A stretch of 56,232 nucleotides of DNA from Candidatus Sumerlaeota bacterium (GTDB lineage: Bacteria; Sumerlaeota; Sumerlaeia; JADFCT01). Under the pieces are notes generated by a model that made no database searches, was not told the origin of the DNA, and saw only the letters and a list, made by a program, of their open reading frames with translations. Of the stretch, positions 43,601 through 51,235 are shown in pieces; the stretch's first letter is position 1, and every line of letters starts with the position of its first letter. Position numbers and translations under genes: made by a program. Where the stretch lies: NCBI GenBank assembly GCA_026398575.1, contig JAPLSP010000137.1, positions 1 to 56,232 of the forward strand, given 5' to 3'.

Positions 43601-45003
43601 GTCGGCGACGTGTCATATTGACCGCGCAAGATCATGACGGCTTCGTATGTGCCTATTTTCGCAAGAGCTTCGACCGCGGCATTGGCGACCTGCGCATCCG
43701 CGTCCTGAAGGCGTCCGGCGATCAGGGCCAAGGACTTCGCGTCGCGTCGCTCCCCAAGCGAATTGATCACCCCCACGGCCATTTCGCCTTTCGCAGTGAT
43801 AAGAGCATTATCCAACGCCGTCGAGACTTCTTCTCCCGGCATCCGTTCGAGGGCGAAGCGGGCAAAAAATCCCAGGTCTTTATCCCCCAGCAGCGCGATC
43901 AGCGCGGGGATTTCGGAAGAGGAAGCGACCAGCGACAACTGCCAGCACAAGATTTTTTTGCAGTCCGGCGTAACATCGTTCTTGCCCAGCATCGCGACCA
44001 TCTTTTCCGCCAGCGCTTTGCGTTTGGCCGGATCGGGCGCCGAAGCGCTGACGAGGTATTCAAACGCGAGCACTGCCTGGCGGCTTTGGCCGAGCTTATA
44101 TTGCGCGATCGCTTTCAACGCGTCGTCGGGATTGAGATTCGCGGCGGATGCGGCGGGCGATGCGCTTGCGGAAGCTTGAACGCCGGCGCCGGAGGCAGGC
44201 GCCGAAGGCCAGGCGGCGGGCGGATTCATCGTGACGGTGCCCGTGGCCGCCCATTCGACGCCGCGCGTCATCAACACGGTCCATGCGGCGTTTTGCATCA
44301 CCTTGGTGTCATGCCCCAGGATCAGATTGAAGCAACGCCCCTTGCCGAATTCAGAGCAATGCGCCACCGGTTCATCCTGGCCCGACTCGCCCGGGTCCTT
44401 GGCCGAAAGCGCCCGGCATAGGATATGCGCCGTCGGCTGCATTTGCGCGCGGCGCCATAGTTCGTCGGTGATCCAGAAATCCTGGAGCCCGCGCGTGATG
44501 GGATGATCTTTGTCCGCCATGACCACTTTAAATTCATGCTGTTTGCCGTGGTGAGTTTCCTTGCCCCACGTCGAGCCGGCCATCTGCTGGAATTCGGGCC
44601 ATGATATGAAAGTAGCAGCGGCAGCGTGAAAAAGAACGAAGCCTTTGCCGCCGCGCACGAAATCGAGAACCGCCTTTTCGACATCAGGGCCCCAATCCCG
44701 CTCATCGGTTTTCGGCCAGTTCGACCAGTTGCTAATGATCACATCATATTTAGCGAGCGAAGCCGCGTCGAGCTTGGCGGGCGGCTCGGTCACATCCACC
44801 GGCACGGCGAAGCGCCCGTTGTCCTCGAGAATTTTCTTGAGCGCGGGCGTCGTGGTTTTCCAGTCGTGATTGTTGCGCCCGCTCAGGATCAGGACCTTGA
44901 CCGGCGCGCGCTCGGCGGCATATAGCCTCTGAATAGCCGTTGATGAGAGCAATGCCATCATCGCCAGCATGGCAATCCATCGAAAAAACTTGTAGTTTGT
45001 CAT
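40696..45003 (-). CDS. Giant exported ThuA-HEAT-discoidin-PmoA protein
   Basis: A 1435-residue exported protein. A signal peptide ([19 protein letters not shown]) is followed by a ThuA-like domain (~35-255; [58 protein letters not shown]). A long HEAT/PBS repeat array (~290-960) comes next (units such as [20 protein letters not shown] and [15 protein letters not shown]). A discoidin-like carbohydrate-binding segment (~985-1125; [12 protein letters not shown]) and a DUF6807/PmoA-type domain (~1135-1435; [21 protein letters not shown]) complete it. ThuA proteins are linked to keto-disaccharide metabolism. The Ala/Gly-rich linker near 1365 is low complexity. The mixture suggests a scaffold holding several sugar-active domains outside the cytoplasm. 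Confidence 0.88.
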   Translation of the reverse strand: [1435 protein letters not shown]

Positions 45004-45033
45004 GAGAGTGTTCTCCGTTTCGCAGCGGGATAT

Positions 45034-45378
45034 TTACCTGTCCTGATTTATATATGGGTGGAAACTCAGATTTACTAGAATCATAATAATCGCTAATATG
45101 AAAGCGAAATAAAAAGAAGCCAGCATTATGAATTGCTTGGGCGTTTCTTCACGTATGATAGCATAGCCTCTCATGAAAAGAACACCTCTGCGCAATCCTC
45201 TCAATAGTGAATGAATGCCAATGATGACACAACTAATCAATACAATTGCGAGTTCTCCGCCGAGTAGCTGTTTGTGAAACATTACATTGCGAATCGCTAT
45301 ATAAACTAGCTCGCCCAACAATAAGACAGATAGGCATTTGCCAAAATAATCCGGCTTTGTTTGCTGTTTAGACGCCAT
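45034..45378 (-). CDS. Small hypothetical membrane protein
   Basis: A 114-residue protein with about three hydrophobic stretches (CLSVLLLGELVYIAI, GGELAIVLISCVIIGIHSLL, FIMLASFYFAFILAIIMILV). The start at 45378 (MASKQQTKPDYFG) has only a weak AGG far upstream; an in-frame extension would overlap the end of the preceding gene and looks non-native. GC content is low relative to the flanking genes. No family recognised; it could be a transferred orphan. Confidence 0.5.
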   Translation of the reverse strand: MASKQQTKPDYFGKCLSVLLLGELVYIAIRNVMFHKQLLGGELAIVLISCVIIGIHSLLRGLRRGVLFMRGYAIIREETPKQFIMLASFYFAFILAIIMILVNLSFHPYINQDR

Positions 45379-45401
45379 ATCTAAATATGGCCTGCTTTCC
45401 T

Positions 45402-46949
45402 CTAGGCTTCCTCGAAGACAGTTAGCTTTAATGCCGTGGCCAGTTCTTTGAGCGGTTCTTTGACATCGCCATAGACGGTCACGCGATGCCAGGCTTGCCA
45501 ATGCTTCATCAGCTTCTCGATGTCGCCCTTGACTTCGCCCACCAACTGGCTGCGGCAGCCGCGCTCCGAGTCGTAATTGCCCGCCGATTTGGCCTGATGC
45601 ATCACCAAATACTTGCCCATGATCCGGAAGGACGTTGTCATATACCCTTCGGGCATGAACGACTGCACGCAGGCGCCGCGCGGATCGCGGTTATGCAGCG
45701 TGCGGATGTGGAACGGGCTGGATGGGCGGTCGCTCCCAAGCATCTTGGTTGGCGCCATGCAATGCGCGTAGATGATGTGGTTCGTGGCGGTGTCGAGCGT
45801 CGGGTCCGAGACGAATCCGGCGCGGCCCGTCAGCACGCGGCAGACGACCATGGCGAAGGCGTCCTGAATCTGCGCCTCGCAGACGCCGTGCTTGCCTTCG
45901 TCGAGCAGTTCCGTGAACCCGAGGCACGGATAGGCGGAGAGTTTGCCAGCGCTGAAGCCTCCGAGGCAATTCATCGTCACGGTGTCGGACTTGTATTTTT
46001 CCAGCAGTTTGCGCGTGGCCAGCGCGACGCGCGCCGAGGCGCGGATCGCTTCGGGCTGCGCCTCGACGATTTTCCGCGCAGCCTTCATCCACTGTTCGGC
46101 CTTGGCGTTGGCCGCGTCTGCATCCACCTCTTTGCAGAGGTCGCTGAATTCATCGAAGCCGACATGCGTGACCTTCGCTCCGAAGTAGTTTGCTTCGCTC
46201 CCGGGTTTGTCGCGCGCGCCCACGACGAGGATACGGCTTTCCTGAATCCGCTTGAGCACGTCGGCGATGCTTGACAGCTTTGGCGCATCCTCGGCGCATT
46301 TTTGCTCGCCGGGCGCGCGGTAGGTTTTGCGATAAACGTCCCACGCTTCGGCGGCGAATTGCTCGGCGGTCAATCCTTTGCGCTTGACCTGCGCCAGGCA
46401 GCGCGCCACCGCCACCAAATCCTCGTCGCGCGAACTCGAGACGCTGACCACCGGTTTCTTGGCCTCGGAGGCCCACGTGGTTATCTGAAGGAACGGAGCG
46501 CAGCCGCCCAGGATATAATTGGCGAGGATCATCGGCTTGCCCCACTCGGCCACCTGCCTCGCCGCGGCGCCGCTCCCGCCCAGCGTCATCAGATAGGCGA
46601 TCACGCCGTCCACGCGGTCCTTCTCTTGCAAGCCGGCTTGCACGGTGTTGAGGCGCGAGGAGAAGAAAACGAACTCGACGTCCGGACAGCCTTTGACGAG
46701 CTTGTCGGTCAGCTCTTTTTCGCGCGGCTCGGGATTCCATCCCGGCCAGGGCCAGTTTTCGTTGGGTTTCGGGTCCGAGAGAAAGAAAACTGCGACGCGC
46801 GGCTTGGGCGCAGCGGTTTCGTTTTGCGCGCGCAGGGATATGCTCATCCCCGAAAGCGCCAGCGCGGCGGCTCCGCCTTTCAGGAAATTTCTGCGGCCGA
46901 ATGACGCGGGACAGCCGTGGCAGTGATGATGGCAATGGGATGGGGGCAT
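45402..46949 (-). CDS. Tat-exported L-fucose-isomerase-fold protein (1)
   Basis: A 515-residue protein. The N-terminus is unusual: HCHHHCHGC, six metal-ligand-type residues in a short run, precedes the Tat motif (GRRNFLKGGAAALALSGMS). The mature part follows the L-fucose/L-arabinose isomerase-like layout, with an N-terminal Rossmann-like half (VDGVIAYLMTLGGSG, PVVSVSSSRDEDLVAVARCL) and a C-terminal half (NCLGGFSAGKLSAYPCLGF, GRAGFVSDPTLDTATNHIIY). Such isomerases are normally cytosolic. It shares motifs with the paralog at 48517. Activity on sugars is plausible; the substrate is not known. The start ATG has a distant AAGGA. Confidence 0.82.
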   Translation of the reverse strand: MPPSHCHHHCHGCPASFGRRNFLKGGAAALALSGMSISLRAQNETAAPKPRVAVFFLSDPKPNENWPWPGWNPEPREKELTDKLVKGCPDVEFVFFSSRLNTVQAGLQEKDRVDGVIAYLMTLGGSGAAARQVAEWGKPMILANYILGGCAPFLQITTWASEAKKPVVSVSSSRDEDLVAVARCLAQVKRKGLTAEQFAAEAWDVYRKTYRAPGEQKCAEDAPKLSSIADVLKRIQESRILVVGARDKPGSEANYFGAKVTHVGFDEFSDLCKEVDADAANAKAEQWMKAARKIVEAQPEAIRASARVALATRKLLEKYKSDTVTMNCLGGFSAGKLSAYPCLGFTELLDEGKHGVCEAQIQDAFAMVVCRVLTGRAGFVSDPTLDTATNHIIYAHCMAPTKMLGSDRPSSPFHIRTLHNRDPRGACVQSFMPEGYMTTSFRIMGKYLVMHQAKSAGNYDSERGCRSQLVGEVKGDIEKLMKHWQAWHRVTVYGDVKEPLKELATALKLTVFEEA

Positions 46950-46985
46950 TTTTGGTGATGAGTCCTTTGTGGATGATGGCTTGGG

Positions 46986-47030
46986 AGGGACCTAAGGGAC
47001 GGAAGGGACCCAAGGGACGGCAAGGACACG
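46986..47030. repeat. 9-bp tandem repeat, unit AGGGACCCA
   Basis: Five 9-bp units (AGGGACCTA, AGGGACGGA, AGGGACCCA, AGGGACGGC, AAGGACACG) lie just upstream of the exported isomerase-fold gene. They are the reverse complement of the class at 31643-31686. Confidence 0.88.
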
Positions 47031-47050
47031 AATCCACTAGATCGCGCAGG

Positions 47051-47102
47051 CCCGTCCCCGCCCCCGGACCCCTGACCCCCCGCCCCCCGCCCCCTGACCC
47101 CT
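47051..47102. repeat. C-rich tract with CCCCTGACCCC words
   Basis: About 50 bases that are nearly all C on the plus strand, with repeated CCCCTGACCCC and CCGCCCCCCG words. On the minus (transcribed) strand it is a run of G-tracts able to form a G-quadruplex. It lies directly after the stop of the next Gfo/Idh/MocA gene. Confidence 0.85.
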
Positions 47103-47105
47103 GCT

Positions 47106-48395
47106 TTACATGATGAGTTTCTCTTCTTTTGCGTCGAACTTGATTTTCTTTTCTTTCAGGTGCGATTGCATGCCCATGATGAGAGCGGTCTGCGTGTAGT
47201 AAGCCAAATCCATCGGGCTGGCTACCGGGCCTTTACCCTCGCGGCATGCGGCCAAAAACTTATCCCAGAAATCCGTGAAGTCCTCGCCCTTTTCGATGGG
47301 GAAGGTTTGCGCCTTTTTGCCTTTGGCATCGCGATTGGGCGTGAAGACGATTTCCTTCTTCGTGAAGGTTAGCGTGCCGTCCCAGCCACGGATCACCGGC
47401 GCGCGGCTGCACGAAGGCGCTGGCGAATCGCCCGTGCCCTGATAGTCATTGTTGAGCGTGCCCATCAGCGAGACAGTGATGTCTTCGGGATAATCAATGA
47501 TAAGGTTGAAGGAATCCGGCACTTCGCGCAGTTTTTCTTCTTTCCATCGCAGGATGCCGCCGGTGGCCACGACTTGCGAAGGCCACTTGACACCCAGCAT
47601 ATAGACCACCGGTGTGTAACAGTGCGGATAAACGTCCGTCACCGGCCCGCCGGCATAGTCCATGAACAACCGCCAGCGGAAGAGGCGATCCACGCTGAAG
47701 GGCTGCTTGGGCGAATCGCCAAGGAACGCGTCCCAATTCAAGTCCGGTCCCGGCTGCGCCTTCGGATCGTCCACCGGCATGCCGCGTTCGCCCCAATCGC
47801 CCGCGCGGAAGAAACCGGCTTCGGCTTGCGTGGGTTTGCCGATCAGGCCGTCCTCGATCAGCTTGCGCGCCTGCGACCACGCCGAGCACGACATGCCTTG
47901 CGTCCCGGTCATCAGCAGCGTCTGCGACTTCTTGGCCGTCTCGCTGAGTTCTTTCATCAGGTCGAATTGCCGCCAGTGCGTCAGCGGCTTTTCGCAATAA
48001 ACATGCTTGCCCGCCTTCAGAGCGGCGATGGCCTGCGGCGCGTGATGGTGATCGGGCGTCGAAATGACGACCAGGTCCACCGCCGGATCGGCGAGCAATT
48101 CGCGGTAGTCGCTGTATTGCTTGCCGCCCCCGCCGGCTTTCTCGGCCATCTTCTTCATGCGCGGGCGGTACATGTCGTTGAAGGCGACCAACTCGATCGG
48201 CGCCTTGCGCTGCTTTATCAGCCAATTCAGCGCGCCGAAATGAGCGTTCGAGCGCCCGCCGCAGCCGATGAGGCCGACGCCCATCTTGTCGTTGGGGCCG
48301 AAGGTCTTGGCGAAAAGCCCCGAAGGCCGCGTCATCATCGCGCCCGCGGTCAGGGCGCCGGCGGCGCCTAGAAATTCCCGTCTTGTCGTGGTCAT
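47106..48395 (-). CDS. Tat-exported Gfo/Idh/MocA-family oxidoreductase (4)
   Basis: A 429-residue protein with a short Tat signal (TTRREFLGAAGALTAGAMM). The Rossmann loop is VGLIGCGGRSNAHFG, followed by VVISTPDHHHAPQAIAA, the active-site segment VYCEKPLTH and a C-terminal domain including YAGGPVTDVYPHCYTPVVYM. It carries canonical EKP and is a further distinct subgroup. AGGAG lies 11 bases upstream of the ATG. It lies between the two exported isomerase-fold genes, which suggests the three act together on one substrate. Confidence 0.93.
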   Translation of the reverse strand: MTTTRREFLGAAGALTAGAMMTRPSGLFAKTFGPNDKMGVGLIGCGGRSNAHFGALNWLIKQRKAPIELVAFNDMYRPRMKKMAEKAGGGGKQYSDYRELLADPAVDLVVISTPDHHHAPQAIAALKAGKHVYCEKPLTHWRQFDLMKELSETAKKSQTLLMTGTQGMSCSAWSQARKLIEDGLIGKPTQAEAGFFRAGDWGERGMPVDDPKAQPGPDLNWDAFLGDSPKQPFSVDRLFRWRLFMDYAGGPVTDVYPHCYTPVVYMLGVKWPSQVVATGGILRWKEEKLREVPDSFNLIIDYPEDITVSLMGTLNNDYQGTGDSPAPSCSRAPVIRGWDGTLTFTKKEIVFTPNRDAKGKKAQTFPIEKGEDFTDFWDKFLAACREGKGPVASPMDLAYYTQTALIMGMQSHLKEKKIKFDAKEEKLIM

Positions 48396-48437
48396 GATTT
48401 TTTAGCTCCTGAGGGGGATGGGGGTGGTGCTTGTGGA

Positions 48438-48489
48438 CTGACACGGACTTACACAGACTGGCACGGACTGGCACGGACGGACACGGACC
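48438..48489. repeat. 10-bp tandem repeat, unit ACACGGACTG
   Basis: Five 10-bp units (ACACGGACTT, ACACAGACTG, GCACGGACTG, GCACGGACGG, ACACGGACCT). The class is the same as 31588-31640. They lie in the 120-base gap between an isomerase-fold gene and a Gfo/Idh/MocA gene. Confidence 0.88.
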
Positions 48490-48516
48490 TAGCTTTAAGG
48501 ATTTCCTTTGGGTGGC

Positions 48517-50121
48517 TCAGGCTTCTTCGACCAGTGTCAGGCCGAGCTTCTTGCAGAGGGCTTGGGCGTGCGGTTTCAGGTCGCCGTAGAATGTGACGCG
48601 GTGCCAGCCCATTTTGTAGTTGGCGGTCAGCTTCTCGATGTCGCCAATGACCTGCCCGGCCAGCTTTGTGCGGCAGGCCATGTCGTTATCAATGTTCTCG
48701 ACGGCTTTGGCCTGGTGGAAGAGGACCTGCTTGGTCGGCGGGTCAATCCACATCGTTGTCGTCATGTATCCGGACGGCAGCAGCGATTGCATCGAGGCGC
48801 CTTTGCGGTCTTCCGAGTGCGTCAGGATGCGATAGGGATTGCTGGCGCCTTTGGGTCCGAACGCCTTGGTCATCGCGACGCAATGCGCGTAGATGATCTG
48901 GTTCTTCGAGGTGTCAATGACCGGATCGGAAATATATCCGGGGCGTCCGCCCGACATCGCGCCGCCGACCAGCATCGTCAGAGAGGAACGGGTGTCGGCC
49001 TCACAGGCGCCGATCAGCCCGTCGTTATTGAGCTGACAGAATCCCAGGCATGGGAACGATTTCAAGTGTCCCTGATAAAAGCCGCCGAGGCAATTGATCG
49101 TGATGCCGCGCGCGCCCTGCTGATCCATCAAGCGCTTCATCGCCCCGTACATGCGGCCGCAGCCTTCAATGGTTTCGCGGGTGGGACCGTCAATCTTCTG
49201 CGCTCCCTGCATCCAGCGCGCGGCGAATTCCTCAGCCGGGCCTTGCGCTGCTTGCTCGTAGGCCTCGGCGATCTGCGGGAAGGGGACCGCGACCAGCGTC
49301 ACGCCGAACATTTCTTCAGTCGCCTTGGCGAAGGCCGTATTCAGAGTGGCGCCGACGACGAGGATTTTCGTACCACGCACGCGCGCAAGCGCTTCATCCA
49401 GATTGAGCGGCGGCAGGGGATCGTCTTTGCAGGTTGAGCTGAACGCCGAGCGCGTTGCTTTGTGGCGGGCCGCGCGGCAGGCGGCCACAAAGTCTTCCGC
49501 CGTTTTGCCCGGCTGCTTGAGGAGGGCGAAATTGCGGGCCGACTTCACGATGTCTTCGTCGCGCGAAGAACTGACCCAGTCCACCGGCTTGCCGCTGCCA
49601 ACGATCTTGTACAGCTCGGTCAGAAATTTGCCCGAGCCGCCATAGAGATTATCCACTACAAGCGTCGGTTTGCCGGTCGTGCTGAGCTTGACGATGTCAT
49701 TAGCCCAGCCCAAGCCTTGAATGCAAATCATGTAGCCGTCCACCTCAGCGCCGGCTTCGATGAGTTTTTTCGACTCTTCGGGCTTGTTCATCAAGACCGC
49801 CGGCAGGAACTCGATTTCAGGGCAGCCGTTCGTCAGCGTCGCGAGCATCTGTTTGCGGCGGGCCTCGAAATCGTAGCCGATATTGGGCCAGATCGGCTTG
49901 TCATTTGGCGTTTCGCAGAAGACAAGGCGGATCTTGGGGCGTTCGGTTGGGGCTTTGCCGCCCAACGTTGCGCACGATGTCAGTAGCGCGCACGACGCTC
50001 CGCCGGCGCAACAGGCGCACATCGAAAGAAACTTGCGGCGATCCATTGAACTGCGGTTTTCGGTTTCCGGTTTTCGGTTTCCGGTTTCCGATTTTCGGTT
50101 GTCGGATTGCGGATTGCTCAT
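48517..50121 (-). CDS. Exported L-fucose-isomerase-fold lipoprotein (2)
   Basis: A 534-residue paralog of the protein at 45402 (shared NCLGGF, SDPVIDTSKNQIIYAHCVAMT, WHRVTFYGDLKPHA). Its export signal starts at MDRRKFLSMCACCAGGASC and has a lipobox-like LLTSC, so it may be a Tat-exported lipoprotein. The ATG at 50121 has AAAGGA 8 bases upstream, but the first 25 residues (SDNRKSETGNRKPETENR) are encoded by a 7-bp tandem repeat. The next ATG at 50046 begins directly at the signal peptide but lacks an SD. It probably acts on the same sugar as its neighbours. Confidence 0.82.
   Translation of the reverse strand: MSNPQSDNRKSETGNRKPETENRSSMDRRKFLSMCACCAGGASCALLTSCATLGGKAPTERPKIRLVFCETPNDKPIWPNIGYDFEARRKQMLATLTNGCPEIEFLPAVLMNKPEESKKLIEAGAEVDGYMICIQGLGWANDIVKLSTTGKPTLVVDNLYGGSGKFLTELYKIVGSGKPVDWVSSSRDEDIVKSARNFALLKQPGKTAEDFVAACRAARHKATRSAFSSTCKDDPLPPLNLDEALARVRGTKILVVGATLNTAFAKATEEMFGVTLVAVPFPQIAEAYEQAAQGPAEEFAARWMQGAQKIDGPTRETIEGCGRMYGAMKRLMDQQGARGITINCLGGFYQGHLKSFPCLGFCQLNNDGLIGACEADTRSSLTMLVGGAMSGGRPGYISDPVIDTSKNQIIYAHCVAMTKAFGPKGASNPYRILTHSEDRKGASMQSLLPSGYMTTTMWIDPPTKQVLFHQAKAVENIDNDMACRTKLAGQVIGDIEKLTANYKMGWHRVTFYGDLKPHAQALCKKLGLTLVEEA
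50054..50116 (-). repeat. Nine-unit 7-bp tandem repeat at the start of an exported protein gene
   Basis: Nine imperfect 7-bp units of type CGGTTTY (plus strand) begin three bases inside the annotated start codon of the isomerase-fold lipoprotein gene. Nine times seven is 63 bases, so the frame is kept; loss or gain of one unit would shift it. Confidence 0.9.
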
Positions 50122-50165
50122 GGGCTGGTTCCTTTCGATGTATGGATCGCTCTTCGCGGTTTGTA

Positions 50166-51083
50166 TTACTTTCCCAGTCCGTCTGCCCAAGCTTTGTAGG
50201 CATCGGCAATTTTTGCTTCTTCGATTTTGCCATCCCATAGCGCCACGCCATAGCGCAGCGAACGGAGTATGCCTTTCTCAAGGACAAACGGCTGCACATC
50301 AAGGCTGATGGTTCCCGAGAGATAGGCGACCGGCTCCTGCATGGTGAACCACGACGGTGGACGCGGATTCTTTGGGTCATTGAACATAGCCACGGTAACC
50401 GGCTTGCCCTCGACTGGCGCCGTGTAGGCGCACCATGCAGGGCCGTCAATATTCCATTCCGACCGCTTGGGATCGCGCCGCACGCCGGGCTTCCTGTCGG
50501 CGTTGAAAAATGTTCCGCTTTTGTCCATGGATTGCACAAACCGCATCCCGAGGCCATGATAGCTCGCGCCTGTCAACGCTACAGACGTTCCAGTTTCGAT
50601 ATGAAAGGTTGTCCGCCACGTCAGTACTGTCGCAGAGTTCAACATCGAAGCATGGACTGTAATCTCGCGATTTTCCTTCAGGACCGGCGGCGCGCCCGGA
50701 GTCGTCGTCCAATCGATAAAACCATAGGGGATCCACCCCATGCAAAGCATTTGCACGCGAGTCATCTGCCAACCGCACTTGGGCGTTTCTGACCAAAAAT
50801 CCACGCCATTGACGTTGCACGCGAACATCAGTCCATGGTGATGCAGATGATCGGCCACATTGTCGCGCAGGATATTGACGCCCGAGGGCGTGCAGAGTGT
50901 GCGGACATAAGGTTTGCGCGGGACATTCTTCGTCACATATTCGAAAAAGACCCGTCCATCGCGCATCGCTTGGGTAATACCCGTTTCCTCATTCAGCGTG
51001 ATCGTTGTCTCCGCATTCGCTGCAATAGCAAGGTTGACCGCCAAGGCGCATATCACCGCGCGCGCACACACTCTCGCAAGCAT
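50166..51083 (-). CDS. Exported DUF6807 (PmoA-type) protein
   Basis: A 305-residue protein with a signal peptide (ARAVICALAVNLAIAANA) and a single PmoA/DUF6807 domain: DHLHHHGLMFACNVNGVDFW, ASYHGLGMRFVQSMDKSG and NPRPPSWFTM. The same domain type forms the end of the giant protein at 40696 (compare [19 protein letters not shown]). The family is named after methane oxidation but is common in sugar-degrading loci; its role is not settled. GGGAGG lies 6 bases before the ATG at 51083. The in-frame ATG further upstream is repeat DNA (TTTCTCA units). Confidence 0.82.
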   Translation of the reverse strand: MLARVCARAVICALAVNLAIAANAETTITLNEETGITQAMRDGRVFFEYVTKNVPRKPYVRTLCTPSGVNILRDNVADHLHHHGLMFACNVNGVDFWSETPKCGWQMTRVQMLCMGWIPYGFIDWTTTPGAPPVLKENREITVHASMLNSATVLTWRTTFHIETGTSVALTGASYHGLGMRFVQSMDKSGTFFNADRKPGVRRDPKRSEWNIDGPAWCAYTAPVEGKPVTVAMFNDPKNPRPPSWFTMQEPVAYLSGTISLDVQPFVLEKGILRSLRYGVALWDGKIEEAKIADAYKAWADGLGK

Positions 51084-51113
51084 ATATACCCTCCCACGCG
51101 CCTGCATTTTACA

Positions 51114-51148
51114 TTTCTCATTTCTCATTTCTCATTTTTCATTTCTCA
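51114..51148. repeat. 7-bp tandem repeat, unit TTTCTCA
   Basis: Five 7-bp units (TTTCTCA three times, TTTTTCA, TTTCTCA) lie just upstream of the PmoA-type gene. On the minus strand the unit reads TGAGAAA, so upstream ATGs in this repeat mimic start codons. Confidence 0.88.
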
Positions 51149-51235
51149 TTACGCAGTTATTCATCCCGCCCAAAATAAGGAAGGCCGCTATCACCCCCAG
51201 CGGACCATGAATATTTGTGCGAATTCGAGTCATGG

